Source: Coprenecus sp949297365 (GTDB lineage Bacteria; Bacteroidota; Bacteroidia; Bacteroidales; UBA932). Taken from it: a stretch of 64,000 nt of DNA. This document shows positions 23,702 to 32,957 of the stretch, piece after piece; within the stretch, counting starts at the first letter, position 1, and each line of letters opens with the position of its first letter. The stretch spans positions 1,550,001 through 1,614,000 of the forward strand of contig OZ006987.1 in NCBI GenBank assembly GCA_963931055.1, in the 5' to 3' direction. A program made the position numbers and the translations under genes. The notes beneath the pieces were generated by a model. The model worked only from the letters and a program-made list of their open reading frames with translations. It was not told the DNA's origin and did not search any database.

Positions 23702-26137
23702 ATGAAGAAACTCGACCTGTTCATACTCAAGTCCTTTCTCGGACCGTTCGTGATGACGTTCTTCATCACCGTATTCATACTGGTGATGCAGTTCCTGTGG
23801 CTGTACATCGACGAACTGGTGGGCAAGGGTCTGAGTTTCTGGGTCATCATGGAGTTCCTGGGATGGGGCTCGGCGACCATCCTGCCGCTCTCCATGCCGC
23901 TGGCCACCCTGCTGGCCTCCATCATGACATTCGGCAACCTGGGAGAGAACAACGAGCTGCTGGCCATGAAGGCCGCCGGAATCTCCCTCCAGAGAATATT
24001 CCTCCCGCTGATATTCGTGGCATTTGCCATCAGCGTGGCGGCATTTTTCGTGTCCAACAACCTTATACCGCTGGCGTACAATAAGATATATACCCTTCAG
24101 TACGACATTGCCCGGACAAAGGACGAGATAAAGATACCGACCGGTACATTCTACAACGGTATTGACGGTTATTCCCTCAGGGTCAACTCCAACAACAAGG
24201 AGACCGGCATGATGTACGATGTGATGATCTACAATCACACCAAGAACAAGGGCAATATATCCCTGGCCGTTGCTGACTCAGGCATGATACGCTCTACGCC
24301 GGACAAGAAGGCCCTGGTGTTTACTCTGTATCATGGAGTCTCATACGAGGAGGACAATACCAGGACGGCCCGTGACACCTCCTATGTCCTTCAGCAGGTG
24401 GACTTCGAGATGCAGGAGATAGTCATAGCCCTGGAGAACTATGCGTTCCAGAAGTCGGAGGATACCCGTTACGGCAATGAGATCATGGCCAAGAATCTGC
24501 AGCAGCTGCGCGTAGACCGGGATTCTCTGGGACATCTTTATGATTCCACAGCGGCGCTTCAGAGAAAAGAAGTGGTGTACGACCTGTACATGAGGTCCGC
24601 CCGGCAGCTGGATACGGCCAAGAATAAGGAACTGGACAGTGCTGCCGTGTTCCCGTTGGATACTTTGAAGTGGACTGATACGCAGAGAGAACTGAAAGCG
24701 GTGGAGGACGCCATAAGTTCTGTTCAGAAAGCGATTCAGACTATGAACGGATACCACCGGGAGGTGAATCAGTACACGTATTACCTCAGGAGGATAGACC
24801 TGGAATATCTGAGAAAGTTCACGCTGTCTTTTGCATGTTTTATATTTTTCTTTATAGGTGCGCCTCTTGGAGCTATTATCCGCAAGGGCGGTCTGGGTAC
24901 GCCGGTGATAGTGTCGGCTCTGTTCTTCGTGCTGTACTGGGTGGTGGATATCTCCGGAAAGAAGCTGGCCAGGGACGGAGTCATATCACCGGAACTGGGA
25001 GCGTTCATATCCTCGCTGGTACTGTTGCCCATAGGCGTGTTCCTTACGTGGAAATCCACAAAGGATTCCTCTATCTTCAATATGGAGACCTATATCCTGC
25101 CGGTTAAGAAATTTTTCGCCAAGATGTTCGGAAGTAAGAAGAAACGCAGTACGGGTTCTACTGACGGAGCCCTCAGCCGTGGCCGCAAGGCCGGTATAGT
25201 ATTCATGGGTACGCCTGAATTTGCCGTGGAGTCATTGAAGGCGTTGGTGGAGGGCGGATACAATGTTCTGGGTGTGGTGACTGTCCCTGACCGTAAGATC
25301 GGCAGGGGACAGAAGATAGGCTGCAGCCCTGTAAAGCAGTATGCCGAGGAGCATTCCCTGCCCCTGCTGCAGCCGGAGTCCCTCAAGGATTCCGGTTTCC
25401 TGAAGGAACTGGAAGCTCTCGGGGCCGATATGTTCGTCGTGGTGGCATTCAGAATGCTGCCCAAGGTTGTATGGTCCATGCCCCGTCTGGGCACATTCAA
25501 CCTCCATGCCTCCCTGCTCCCCGCTTACCGTGGAGCGGCTCCCATCAACTGGGCGGTAATCAACGGTGATACGCGGACCGGAGTGACTACGTTCCTGCTG
25601 GACGAGCATATGGACACGGGCTCTATCCTGTTCCAGGAAGAGGAGGAGATACTGCCTGAGGACAATGTCGGCAGACTTTATGACCGTCTGATGATCAGGG
25701 GAGCGGCTCTGGTACTTAGGACAGTTGACGCGCTGGTCAACGGAACGGCGGAGCCGAGGCCGCAGGATACTTCGTCACTTACGCCCGCGATGATGTCCGC
25801 GCCGAAGCTGAGCCGTCAGACAGGGGAGATAGACTGGACTCTCAGCGCGGAGCGGATACACAACCTGGTGCGCGGACTGGCACCGAAGCCTGGTGCTCAC
25901 GGCCTCCTGCATATGGGCGGGCAGGAACTGGAATTGAAAATCTACGAAACCGAGGTTTTAAGCGGAGACGGTCTTCCGGAGGACTTTCTGAACTCGGCCC
26001 CCGGTACGGTATATACTGACCGCAAGTCCCTGCTCGCAGTCCGTTGCGGTGAGGGAATATTGTCTGTTAAGGAACTTCAGGCTCCCGGGAAGAAGACTAT
26101 GCCGGCGGCCAGCTTTCTGGCAGGATGGAGGGGATAA
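23702..26137 (+). CDS. fmt: Fusion: LptF/LptG permease plus methionyl-tRNA formyltransferase (Fmt)
   Basis: One open frame of 811 residues. Residues 1-475 are an LptF/G permease: three N-terminal membrane helices, 'NNELLAMKAAGISLQRIFLP' coupling region, a periplasmic domain with helical insert (about 125-370) and three C-terminal helices ending 'LVLLPIGVFLTWKS'. A basic linker follows ('KMFGSKKKRS'). Residues 496-811 are a full-length Fmt starting 'GIVFMGTPEFAVESLKAL', with the formyl-transfer loop 'HASLLPAYRGAAPINWA' and the C-terminal tRNA-binding domain. Fmt formylates initiator Met-tRNA and normally is a soluble ~315-residue protein. No stop codon or usual start separates the halves; the nearest Met before the Fmt core is in 'AKMFGSKK'. 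The order implies Fmt on the cytoplasmic face. Confidence 0.85.
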   Translation: MKKLDLFILKSFLGPFVMTFFITVFILVMQFLWLYIDELVGKGLSFWVIMEFLGWGSATILPLSMPLATLLASIMTFGNLGENNELLAMKAAGISLQRIFLPLIFVAFAISVAAFFVSNNLIPLAYNKIYTLQYDIARTKDEIKIPTGTFYNGIDGYSLRVNSNNKETGMMYDVMIYNHTKNKGNISLAVADSGMIRSTPDKKALVFTLYHGVSYEEDNTRTARDTSYVLQQVDFEMQEIVIALENYAFQKSEDTRYGNEIMAKNLQQLRVDRDSLGHLYDSTAALQRKEVVYDLYMRSARQLDTAKNKELDSAAVFPLDTLKWTDTQRELKAVEDAISSVQKAIQTMNGYHREVNQYTYYLRRIDLEYLRKFTLSFACFIFFFIGAPLGAIIRKGGLGTPVIVSALFFVLYWVVDISGKKLARDGVISPELGAFISSLVLLPIGVFLTWKSTKDSSIFNMETYILPVKKFFAKMFGSKKKRSTGSTDGALSRGRKAGIVFMGTPEFAVESLKALVEGGYNVLGVVTVPDRKIGRGQKIGCSPVKQYAEEHSLPLLQPESLKDSGFLKELEALGADMFVVVAFRMLPKVVWSMPRLGTFNLHASLLPAYRGAAPINWAVINGDTRTGVTTFLLDEHMDTGSILFQEEEEILPEDNVGRLYDRLMIRGAALVLRTVDALVNGTAEPRPQDTSSLTPAMMSAPKLSRQTGEIDWTLSAERIHNLVRGLAPKPGAHGLLHMGGQELELKIYETEVLSGDGLPEDFLNSAPGTVYTDRKSLLAVRCGEGILSVKELQAPGKKTMPAASFLAGWRG

Positions 26138-26140
26138 GAG

Positions 26141-26848
26141 ATGAGACCGTCAGTTTCATATGCGATATTGTGTGACGGGGATTTCCCCGGCAATGCGGAG
26201 GTCAGGGACTGCCTTCTATCCTGTGATGTGGTGGTCTGCTGCGACGGTGCGGCGGCCTCGTTCATGCGGTTCCGCCGGCCGGAGTTTGTAGTAGGGGATA
26301 TGGATTCGCTGTCGGAGGATGTCAGGGATGAACTTTCTGACCAACTGTTTCACATAGGGGAGCAGGAAAGCAATGACCTCTCCAAGGCTTTCCGATGCGT
26401 CTGCGCCCTGCTCAGGACGGGCACAGGCCGGCACATTCCGGATTTTTCCATAACCGTGTTCGGGGCTACCGGCAAGCGCGAGGACCACACGCTCGGCAAT
26501 ATCTCCCTGCTGGCCGACTTCGCGCAGTATCTGTATACCTGCGGGTCTCCCGGGCGGCTGTCCATGATGACTGATTACGGTCTGTTCGTGCCGGTGCTGG
26601 ACTCATGTGCGTTCAGCCTCCCTGCCGGCCAGCCGGTTTCCATATTTGCCTTTGACCAGACCCTCAGGATAGACAGTGCCGGACTGGCGTATCCTACAGG
26701 GGATGTCAGGTTCGATATGTGGTGGAAGGCCACTTTGAACAGGGCTTCCGGCGGCAGAGTGGAGCTCAGGCTCAGTCATCCGGCCAAGGCACTGATGTAT
26801 CTGCCCGGATGGCACGGCAGAAGACTTGAGACGGAGATATTGCTATGA
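26141..26848 (+). CDS. thiN: Thiamine pyrophosphokinase
   Basis: A 235-residue cytoplasmic enzyme that transfers pyrophosphate from ATP to thiamine to give TPP. Signatures are clear: 'VVGDMDSLSE' (metal-binding Asp residues), 'QESNDLSKAF' and 'VFGATGKREDHTLGNISLL'. The C-terminal beta domain holds 'GLFVPV' and the substrate-binding Ser/Thr region. The start lies 3 bp after the fusion gene and the end overlaps the next gene by 4 bp, so it is translated within an operon. It needs salvaged thiamine, which suits an adjacent transporter, while de novo genes are at 53.9-57.1 kb. Confidence 0.93.
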   Translation: MRPSVSYAILCDGDFPGNAEVRDCLLSCDVVVCCDGAAASFMRFRRPEFVVGDMDSLSEDVRDELSDQLFHIGEQESNDLSKAFRCVCALLRTGTGRHIPDFSITVFGATGKREDHTLGNISLLADFAQYLYTCGSPGRLSMMTDYGLFVPVLDSCAFSLPAGQPVSIFAFDQTLRIDSAGLAYPTGDVRFDMWWKATLNRASGGRVELRLSHPAKALMYLPGWHGRRLETEILL

Positions 26849-27801
26849 TGCGTTTTCTCAAGGACTGGACTCTTCCGATTGCCATGGCGGCAGGTGCCGG
26901 CGGATATTTTCTGTTTCACTATGCCGGTTTTCTTACTCCGCTTAAACCGGCGGTCTGGGTGGCGGTGGATATTCTGACACCGTCGCTGATCTTCATACAG
27001 CTTTTTCTGACTTTCTGCAAGATAGACCTGAAGGATCTGCGTCTGACGAAGTGGCACTGGATTATACTGGCTTTCCAGACACTCTCCGCGCTGTCCATGG
27101 CGGCAGTGCTGATATTGGTACCGATGAATGAGGTCTACCGGGAGATATTCGAGGGGGCGATGGTATGTCTGATCTGCCCGACTGCCACGGCCGCTGCAGT
27201 CGTTACGGACAAACTGGGAGGCAGTGCTGCCCGCATTACACTCTATAATCTCATGTCCAATATTCTGGCGGCGGTCTTCGTGCCCGTTGTCTTTCCATTG
27301 ATTGAGGTTCATTCCGAAATGGGATTCTTCCCGGCATTTCTGAAGATTCTCTCAAAGGTCTTTCCGCTGCTGATATGTCCCTTCCTGCTGGCTGTGCTGC
27401 TCAAGTACATCTGGTCCAAGGCCCATGATTTCTTCAAGGCCCGTGCGGGCATCGCGTTCTATCTTTGGGCGGTGGCTCTCTCGCTCGCTATCGGACAGAC
27501 AGTGCGCTCAATGCACAACAGCACGGCTCCCGCAGCTGTCCTGTGGATGATAGCAGGCGCGGCTTTGCTGACCTGCATAGTTCAGTTCTGGTTCGGGAAG
27601 CGTACCGGCAAGGCTTTGGGAGATACCATTACCGCCGGTCAGGCTCTTGGGCAGAAAAACAGTGTCCTGGCCATCTGGATGGCATATACGTACCTTAATC
27701 CCATATCATCTCTCGCTCCCGGAACTTATGCCGTCTGGCAGAATATTTTCAACTCCTGGCAGCTCTGGCGGAAAAATCACAGGGATTGTCCCGAAAAATA
27801 G
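26845..27801 (+). CDS. Bile acid:sodium symporter-like transporter (BASS superfamily)
   Basis: A 318-residue inner-membrane protein with about nine or ten hydrophobic helices. Features such as 'CLICPTATAAAVVTDKLGG' in the first half, 'ALGQKNSVLAIWMAYTYLNP' with the broken-helix Gln/Asn motif, and the end 'SSLAPGTYAVWQNIFNSWQLW' are typical of BASS-type transporters. The start ATG overlaps the thiN stop by 4 bp, which implies coupled translation. This suggests, but does not prove, a role in taking up thiamine, its precursors or a related anion. It is followed by a new promoter at 27823. Confidence 0.75.
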   Translation: MMRFLKDWTLPIAMAAGAGGYFLFHYAGFLTPLKPAVWVAVDILTPSLIFIQLFLTFCKIDLKDLRLTKWHWIILAFQTLSALSMAAVLILVPMNEVYREIFEGAMVCLICPTATAAAVVTDKLGGSAARITLYNLMSNILAAVFVPVVFPLIEVHSEMGFFPAFLKILSKVFPLLICPFLLAVLLKYIWSKAHDFFKARAGIAFYLWAVALSLAIGQTVRSMHNSTAPAAVLWMIAGAALLTCIVQFWFGKRTGKALGDTITAGQALGQKNSVLAIWMAYTYLNPISSLAPGTYAVWQNIFNSWQLWRKNHRDCPEK

Positions 27802-27822
27802 GACATCTTCCGATATTTTTTA

Positions 27823-27830
27823 TATTTTTG
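27823..27830 (+). promoter_or_regulatory. -7 element TATTTTTG for the M23 peptidase operon
   Basis: TATTTTTG matches the Bacteroidota -7 consensus and lies 26 bp before the ATG at 27857. No -33 TTTG at the usual distance. Confidence 0.5.
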
Positions 27831-27856
27831 CTGCTTGATTCGGCTAAGTAGTAAAT

Positions 27857-28852
27857 ATGCGCAAGAAAATAGACAGACAGTATATCCTGAACCGCGAGAC
27901 CCTTGAGTATGAGGAGGTGGAGCAGCCTTCCACCACCAAGCGGTATATCAGGACGGTCGTATCGTATGCTGTGTCCAGCATCTCTGTTTTTGTCCTGTCT
28001 CTCTATCTCATCACGGATGTCTTTCATACCCGTACTCCGAAGGGCATGATTGTCCACAGGGACTACAGTGAGTGGCGTTCCAAGCTGAATCTGCTGGAGC
28101 GCAGGCTTGAGGCTGCGGATCAGTCACTGCTGGACATGGAGAGGAGAGACAATATGCTGTATCGTTCGGTCTTCGGCATGGAGACTATTCCCGATGACAT
28201 ACGCAATGCCGGATACGGCGGTGTAGACCGTTATGCGGACATACGGAGCCGGGACTATACCGGAACTCTGACATCTGCGGTGATGCGCTCGGAGATCCTG
28301 CTTAAGAAAGCCTATATACAGTCCAAGTCATTTGACCAGGTGGCGCTTATATCTGAAAGAGCCGCCGAGATGGCACTGTGTGCCCCTACCATACCGCCCG
28401 TGAATTATTCGCATGTGCGGCAGGCCTCCGGTTTCGGTGTACGCGTGGACCCCATACTTAGGAACCGTCACAGACAGCATAAGGGCGTGGACCTGGCTCC
28501 AAAGTCCGGCAAGGACGGCGAGCCTGTGTATGTGACCGGCAACGGAGTCGTCAAGGCCGTTGGCTATGATGCCGGAGGTTACGGCAGATATGTGCTGGTA
28601 GACCATGGTTTCGGTTATCAGACCCGTTACGCGCATCTGAGCAAGGCGTTGGTGGAGAAGGGACAGGAGGTGCAGAGAGGACAGCAGATAGCCGAGATGG
28701 GCAATACGGGCCGTTCGACCGGCACGCATCTTCATTATGAGGTAATCTATATGGGCAAGCACGTCAATCCTGTCAATTATTACAACAAGGACATCCTTCC
28801 GGAGGATTACGCAGCCATCATCGATTCCTCCAACGAGAAGCCTATGAGCTGA
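27857..28852 (+). CDS. M23 (LytM) family metallopeptidase, membrane-anchored (copy 1)
   Basis: A 331-residue cell-wall endopeptidase or amidase regulator. One membrane segment is at about residues 38-56 ('YAVSSISVFVLSLYLITDVF'), then a coiled-coil-like helix (about 70-105), and a C-terminal LytM domain with zinc ligands in 'HKGVDLAPKS' (H..D) and 'GTHLHYEV' (HxH). All ligands are present, so the domain may be catalytically active. It is followed after 4 bp by a second M23 gene of the same layout; the pair probably acts on periplasmic peptidoglycan together. Confidence 0.9.
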   Translation: MRKKIDRQYILNRETLEYEEVEQPSTTKRYIRTVVSYAVSSISVFVLSLYLITDVFHTRTPKGMIVHRDYSEWRSKLNLLERRLEAADQSLLDMERRDNMLYRSVFGMETIPDDIRNAGYGGVDRYADIRSRDYTGTLTSAVMRSEILLKKAYIQSKSFDQVALISERAAEMALCAPTIPPVNYSHVRQASGFGVRVDPILRNRHRQHKGVDLAPKSGKDGEPVYVTGNGVVKAVGYDAGGYGRYVLVDHGFGYQTRYAHLSKALVEKGQEVQRGQQIAEMGNTGRSTGTHLHYEVIYMGKHVNPVNYYNKDILPEDYAAIIDSSNEKPMS

Positions 28853-28856
28853 CGGT

Positions 28857-29786
28857 ATGGGCAGGCTTAAGTACGATAAGGAACTTCTGGACTATGTTGA
28901 GGACAAGCACCCGGCGATATATCATATTCTGCGGGTTCTCAAGTTCATGGGATATACCCTTGCCCTGGTGTTTTTGTATTATCTGATATTCACATTGTTT
29001 TTTTCCTCGGAGGAGGAGAAGCGGATGATTTCCGAGAGGCGTCTGATAGAGGAGGAGTATGAGGAACTGGCCGGTCAGACCGAACTGCTGGAAGGTGTGT
29101 TGGGCGAGCTGGAACTCAAGGACGAGGATATATACAGGGAACTGTTCAACACCAATTTCCCCAATTACTCGTTTGTGCCGGACACGATGTCCGGGGGGTA
29201 TATTCAGCATACATCCCGTATGATAGACCGGCTGTGGGAGGAGGTGTACAGCTGCAGTGCTTTGCTGGAGTCTGTCACTGATTCACTTACGGCGATAGGA
29301 GACGGTGTTCTCAGGGATATTCCTTCTATCCTGCCGATAGCCGATTTCCCTCTGGGCAATGTAGGAGCCTCGCTGGGACGTAAGATGCATCCGTTTTATA
29401 AAAAAATGGTCTTTCACGGAGGGTTGGATCTGGTGGCTCCGGCCGGTATAGAGGTGGTGGCTACGGCCGATGGCAGGGTCGCTTCGGTGGAGAGGGCTAT
29501 GAAACTGCAGGGGACCAGGATAATACTTGATCACGGTAATGGCTACGAGACTGTCTATGCGCATCTGTCCGACGTGCTGGTGCGGAAGGGTCAGAGAGTA
29601 AGCCGGGGGGATGTGATAGCGCGTACCGGCAATACCGGGACTTCCTTTGCGCCTCATCTGCATTATGAGGTGCTGCTGGACGGACGCCAGTTGGACCCGC
29701 TGTGCTTTTTCAACGCTGAACTGGATACTGAAAGATATGGGGAACTGCTTATGTATGCAGTCAATACCGGGCAGTCCCTGGATTAA
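28857..29786 (+). CDS. M23 (LytM) family metallopeptidase, membrane-anchored (copy 2)
   Basis: A 309-residue paralogue of the preceding gene, starting with the same kind of N-terminus ('MGRLKYDKELLDYVE'). One membrane segment is at about residues 34-48, an acidic helical region ('SEEEKRMISERRLIEEEYEE') follows, and the LytM domain has 'HGGLDLVAPAG' and 'APHLHYEVLL'. The zinc ligands are intact. Spacing of 4 bp shows co-transcription. The two peptidases differ enough to suggest distinct partners or substrates. Confidence 0.9.
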   Translation: MGRLKYDKELLDYVEDKHPAIYHILRVLKFMGYTLALVFLYYLIFTLFFSSEEEKRMISERRLIEEEYEELAGQTELLEGVLGELELKDEDIYRELFNTNFPNYSFVPDTMSGGYIQHTSRMIDRLWEEVYSCSALLESVTDSLTAIGDGVLRDIPSILPIADFPLGNVGASLGRKMHPFYKKMVFHGGLDLVAPAGIEVVATADGRVASVERAMKLQGTRIILDHGNGYETVYAHLSDVLVRKGQRVSRGDVIARTGNTGTSFAPHLHYEVLLDGRQLDPLCFFNAELDTERYGELLMYAVNTGQSLD

Positions 29787-29796
29787 ATACAAAATT

Positions 29797-30147
29797 ATGC
29801 CGTACAAGGAATACAAACCGGAGAAGTTGTATTACAGTATCGGAGAAGTTGCTGAGATACTGGGAGAGAGCACTTCTCTGGTGCGTTTCTGGTCGGACTC
29901 GTTCCCGGAGTTCGTAAGACCGGAGAGAAATAAAAAGGGCAACAGGAAGTTCACTCCCGCCGATGTGGAGAATCTCAGGATCATCCATCATCTGGTAAAG
30001 GACCAGAGGATGACTCTGGAGGGAGCGGCGGCCCGGATGAAGGTCAATAAGGAGGGCCTGGACTACCGGACTGAGGCGGTGGAGCGTCTGCGCGGCATAA
30101 AAGAGTCCCTTATGGAGATATCACATTTATTGAACAGCAGGTTTTAG
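29797..30147 (+). CDS. MerR-family transcriptional regulator
   Basis: A 116-residue protein. I chose the ATG at 29797 because the upstream frame (from 29647) overlaps the peptidase gene, while 'MPYKEYKPEKLYYSIGEVAEILGE' is the standard MerR start. The winged helix spans residues 10-80 ('SLVRFWSDSFPEF', 'NRKFTPADVENLRIIHHL'). The C-terminus is a helix suited to dimerisation; there are no Cys residues for metal sensing. This short type sits next to M23 genes in many Bacteroidota, though its target is unknown. Confidence 0.88.
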   Translation: MPYKEYKPEKLYYSIGEVAEILGESTSLVRFWSDSFPEFVRPERNKKGNRKFTPADVENLRIIHHLVKDQRMTLEGAAARMKVNKEGLDYRTEAVERLRGIKESLMEISHLLNSRF

Positions 30148-30150
30148 AAT

Positions 30151-30927
30151 ATGAAAGCAGCGGAAATAGCATCGGTCATAGAGGCAATGGCACCTCTCGG
30201 TCTTCAGGAGTCCTGGGACAATTCCGGATTCTGTATCGGGAACGGGGAAAGTGAGGTTCACAAGGCGCTGATAGGCTTTGACTGTACTCCGGCTCTCATA
30301 GCGGAGGCTGTGGAGGTCGGTGCGGATATGGTGATAACTCATCATCCTCTTATCTTCAGAGGTATCAGTAAGATCTCCATGGCCACTGACACCGGCAGGA
30401 CTGTCATGGAAGCCATCCGTCACGGAATAACGGTCTATGCCTGTCACACCAACATGGACAAGGTCCTGTGCGGAGTCAGCGGACATACGGCCTCGCTGAT
30501 GGGGCTGCGCAATGTGCGCGTGCTGGACAGTGACGCTGACGGTAACGGACTGGGTGTGATAGGCGAGCTGCCTTCGCCTGTGAGTGCGGAGGATTTTCTC
30601 AAGGCGATGAAGTCAGCTTTGGGCCTGAACGTAGTACGCCATTCCAGGCTGCCGGATGCTCCCGTGTCCAGGGTCGCGCTCTGCGGAGGCAGCGGACATT
30701 CGCTGATCGGCCGGGCTCATGAGGCTGGTGCGGATGTATATGTGAGCGCGGATATATCCTACCATGATTTTTATGCTCCTGACGGCATGATGATTGCTGA
30801 CATAGGACATTTTGAGAGCGAGTCAGGGATTGTGGGCGTAATATATGATACCGTTAGGGAAAAAATTCCTAACTTTGCGGTTCAGATTGCAGAGAAAAGT
30901 ATTGTTAATCCGGTATATTATTTTTAG
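30151..30927 (+). CDS. Nif3-like dinuclear metal center protein (DUF34)
   Basis: A 258-residue protein of the family annotated as Nif3 or GTP cyclohydrolase I type 2. The metal-binding motifs are present: 'VITHHPLIFRGISKIS', 'CHTNMDKV' and C-terminal 'DIGHFESE'. It probably forms hexameric rings with a two-metal site. The physiological reaction is unsettled and the cyclohydrolase label is not strongly supported. It lies 3 bp after the MerR gene. A -7-like TAACTTTG at 30870-30877 near its 3' end could drive the next gene. Confidence 0.9.
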   Translation: MKAAEIASVIEAMAPLGLQESWDNSGFCIGNGESEVHKALIGFDCTPALIAEAVEVGADMVITHHPLIFRGISKISMATDTGRTVMEAIRHGITVYACHTNMDKVLCGVSGHTASLMGLRNVRVLDSDADGNGLGVIGELPSPVSAEDFLKAMKSALGLNVVRHSRLPDAPVSRVALCGGSGHSLIGRAHEAGADVYVSADISYHDFYAPDGMMIADIGHFESESGIVGVIYDTVREKIPNFAVQIAEKSIVNPVYYF

Positions 30928-30933
30928 ACAGAT

Positions 30934-31773
30934 ATGGCTACAACAAGACAGAAAAATTTGGTGGACACTCCCATCGACAGGCGTGAGACATTCGTTTCTC
31001 TTTCCAAGAGCATCAATGACACCGATGCCGGGATGGAGCACAAGCTTCACACATTGTACATGATTCAGCAGAAGGACTCGAAGATAGATGAGATTCATAT
31101 GCTGTTGGGAGAGCTTCCCGATGAGATCAGGGATCTGGAGGACGAGATAGCAGGTCTGAAGACCCGTGTGGGCAAGCTTCGCGAGGAAATAGTCGAGGCT
31201 GAGAAATATATGGCCCAGAAGAAGATAGAGGCTGACAACAACAGGGCTTCCATAGCCAAGTATCAGGAGCAGCAGGCCAATGTCAAGAACAACAGGGAGT
31301 ATGTGTCCATCTCCCGTGAGCTGGAGTATCAGCAGCTTGAGCTGGAGCTGGCTGCCAAGCGCATCAATGAGAAGAAGGCCCGTGTGGACGAACTTAAGGC
31401 CGCTGTGACGGCGACACAGAATGCCATCAGCCAGAAGGAGTCGGATCTGGAGGAGAAGAAGAAGGAGTGCGAGTCCATCACTGAGGAGACCGCCAGGGAG
31501 GAGGAGAGGCTTACAAAGGAGATTGCCGAGCTCAAGGCCTCCATCGATGCCAGGACACTGGCCGCTTATGAGAAAGTGAGGGCCAACGCCCACAACGGAC
31601 TGGCCGTCGTGACTGTCAAGAGGGATGCCTGCGGCGGATGCTTCAACAAGATACCCCCTCAGAGGCAGCTGGATATAGCACAGAACAAGAAGATAATCGT
31701 ATGCGAGTACTGCGGCAGGATTCTGGTGAGTCCCGATTTTGAAGAGGACAGCTCGTCCGCAGACAAGCAATGA
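30934..31773 (+). CDS. Coiled-coil protein with C-terminal C4 zinc ribbon
   Basis: A 279-residue cytoplasmic protein. Residues about 35-215 are a long charged coiled coil ('KTRVGKLREEIVEAEKYM', 'ELEYQQLELELAAKR'). The C-terminus has 'CGGCFNKIPP' and 'IVCEYCGRIL', a four-Cys zinc ribbon of the zf-RING_7 family. Such proteins are broadly conserved in bacteria, usually beside Nif3-like genes exactly as here, but their function is not established. The last codons overlap the next start by 4 bp. Confidence 0.88.
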   Translation: MATTRQKNLVDTPIDRRETFVSLSKSINDTDAGMEHKLHTLYMIQQKDSKIDEIHMLLGELPDEIRDLEDEIAGLKTRVGKLREEIVEAEKYMAQKKIEADNNRASIAKYQEQQANVKNNREYVSISRELEYQQLELELAAKRINEKKARVDELKAAVTATQNAISQKESDLEEKKKECESITEETAREEERLTKEIAELKASIDARTLAAYEKVRANAHNGLAVVTVKRDACGGCFNKIPPQRQLDIAQNKKIIVCEYCGRILVSPDFEEDSSSADKQ

Positions 31774-32945
31774 TACGCACGTTTTTCCAACACGTAGGAC
31801 AGACATCACCATCCCCTTTGGCTATTGAGGTAGACAGGGCGGATGGTGTTTTTATCTATTCCGGAGACCGCAGGTATCTGGATATGGTGTCCGGTGTGTG
31901 TGTCAGCAACATAGGTCATCATCATCCTGACGTGACGGCCGCCGTGCGCGCACAGGCTGAGAATTATTTTCACCTGATGGTCTACGGGGAGATGATACAG
32001 GCCCCGCAGGTGCTGCACGCATCTCTGCTCACATCCATTCTGCCGCCGTCGCTGGACTGCATCTACTATGTCAATTCCGGCTCGGAGGCCGTGGATGCGG
32101 CCTTGAAACTGGCCAAGCGGCTTACAGGCCGCCGGCGCATGGCTTCGTTCGTACACTGTTATCACGGATCTTCCCATACTTCGCTGAGCCTTATGACGGA
32201 TCCGGAGCGTCAGAGCGTGTTCGGACCGCTGCTGCCGGATGTGGTCCATCTGCGCTTCAACGTGGTGGAGGATCTGGCCCGGATAACGGAGCAGACGGCG
32301 TGCGTGATAGTGGAGCCGGTACAGGGTGAGGCGGGGGTGATCGTACCAGAGGACGGTTTCCTGCAGGCCCTCCGCTTACGTTGCGACGAGACAGGCGCGC
32401 TGCTGGTCTTTGACGAGGTGCAGACCGGATTCGGCCGCACCGGCCGGATGTTTGCCTTTGAGAAATACGGAACTGTGCCGGACATTCTTGTGCTGGCCAA
32501 GGCCCTCGGCGGAGGGATGCCTCTGGGAGGAGTAGTCTCTTCCAAACGGAGGCTGGACGCATTTACCTGCAATCCGGTTCTCGGGCATATCACTACATTC
32601 GGAGGACATCCGGTGTGCTGTGCCGCCGCGCTTGCCTCGCTCAAGGTGCTGCTGCGGGAGGACTGGGTGGCTCAGGCCGAGACCAAGGGGCAGTATATAG
32701 AGGATGCGCTCCGCTCTCATCCGGCCGTCAGGGAGATACGACGCTCCGGTCTGCTGCTGGCAGTGGATCTGGGCCGGGAGGACTATGCCTCGCGGATGCT
32801 GGGCCTGCTGCTGGACGAGGGAGCGGTGAGCGATTATTTTCTCTACAATCCCACATCTTTCCGTATCGCGCCCCCGTTGTGCATAAGCATGGAGGAGGCG
32901 GATATGGCCGTGAACGCCGTAATCAGGGCGTTGGATAAACTCTAA
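31770..32945 (+). CDS. Class III pyridoxal-phosphate aminotransferase (acetylornithine/ornithine type)
   Basis: A 391-residue enzyme of the ornithine/acetylornithine aminotransferase superfamily. Evidence: 'YVNSGSEAVDAALKLAKRLTG' (phosphate cup), 'EPVQGEAGVIVPEDGFL', 'LLVFDEVQTGFGRTGRMFA' (Asp that holds the pyridine nitrogen) and the Schiff-base Lys in 'LVLAKALGGGMPLGG'. The exact amino donor cannot be read, since no arginine or lysine pathway genes are adjacent. Translation is coupled to the upstream gene by an ATGA overlap. dnaB follows within 12 bp. Confidence 0.88.
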   Translation: MIRTFFQHVGQTSPSPLAIEVDRADGVFIYSGDRRYLDMVSGVCVSNIGHHHPDVTAAVRAQAENYFHLMVYGEMIQAPQVLHASLLTSILPPSLDCIYYVNSGSEAVDAALKLAKRLTGRRRMASFVHCYHGSSHTSLSLMTDPERQSVFGPLLPDVVHLRFNVVEDLARITEQTACVIVEPVQGEAGVIVPEDGFLQALRLRCDETGALLVFDEVQTGFGRTGRMFAFEKYGTVPDILVLAKALGGGMPLGGVVSSKRRLDAFTCNPVLGHITTFGGHPVCCAAALASLKVLLREDWVAQAETKGQYIEDALRSHPAVREIRRSGLLLAVDLGREDYASRMLGLLLDEGAVSDYFLYNPTSFRIAPPLCISMEEADMAVNAVIRALDKL

Positions 32946-32957
32946 TCATTGAAGACC

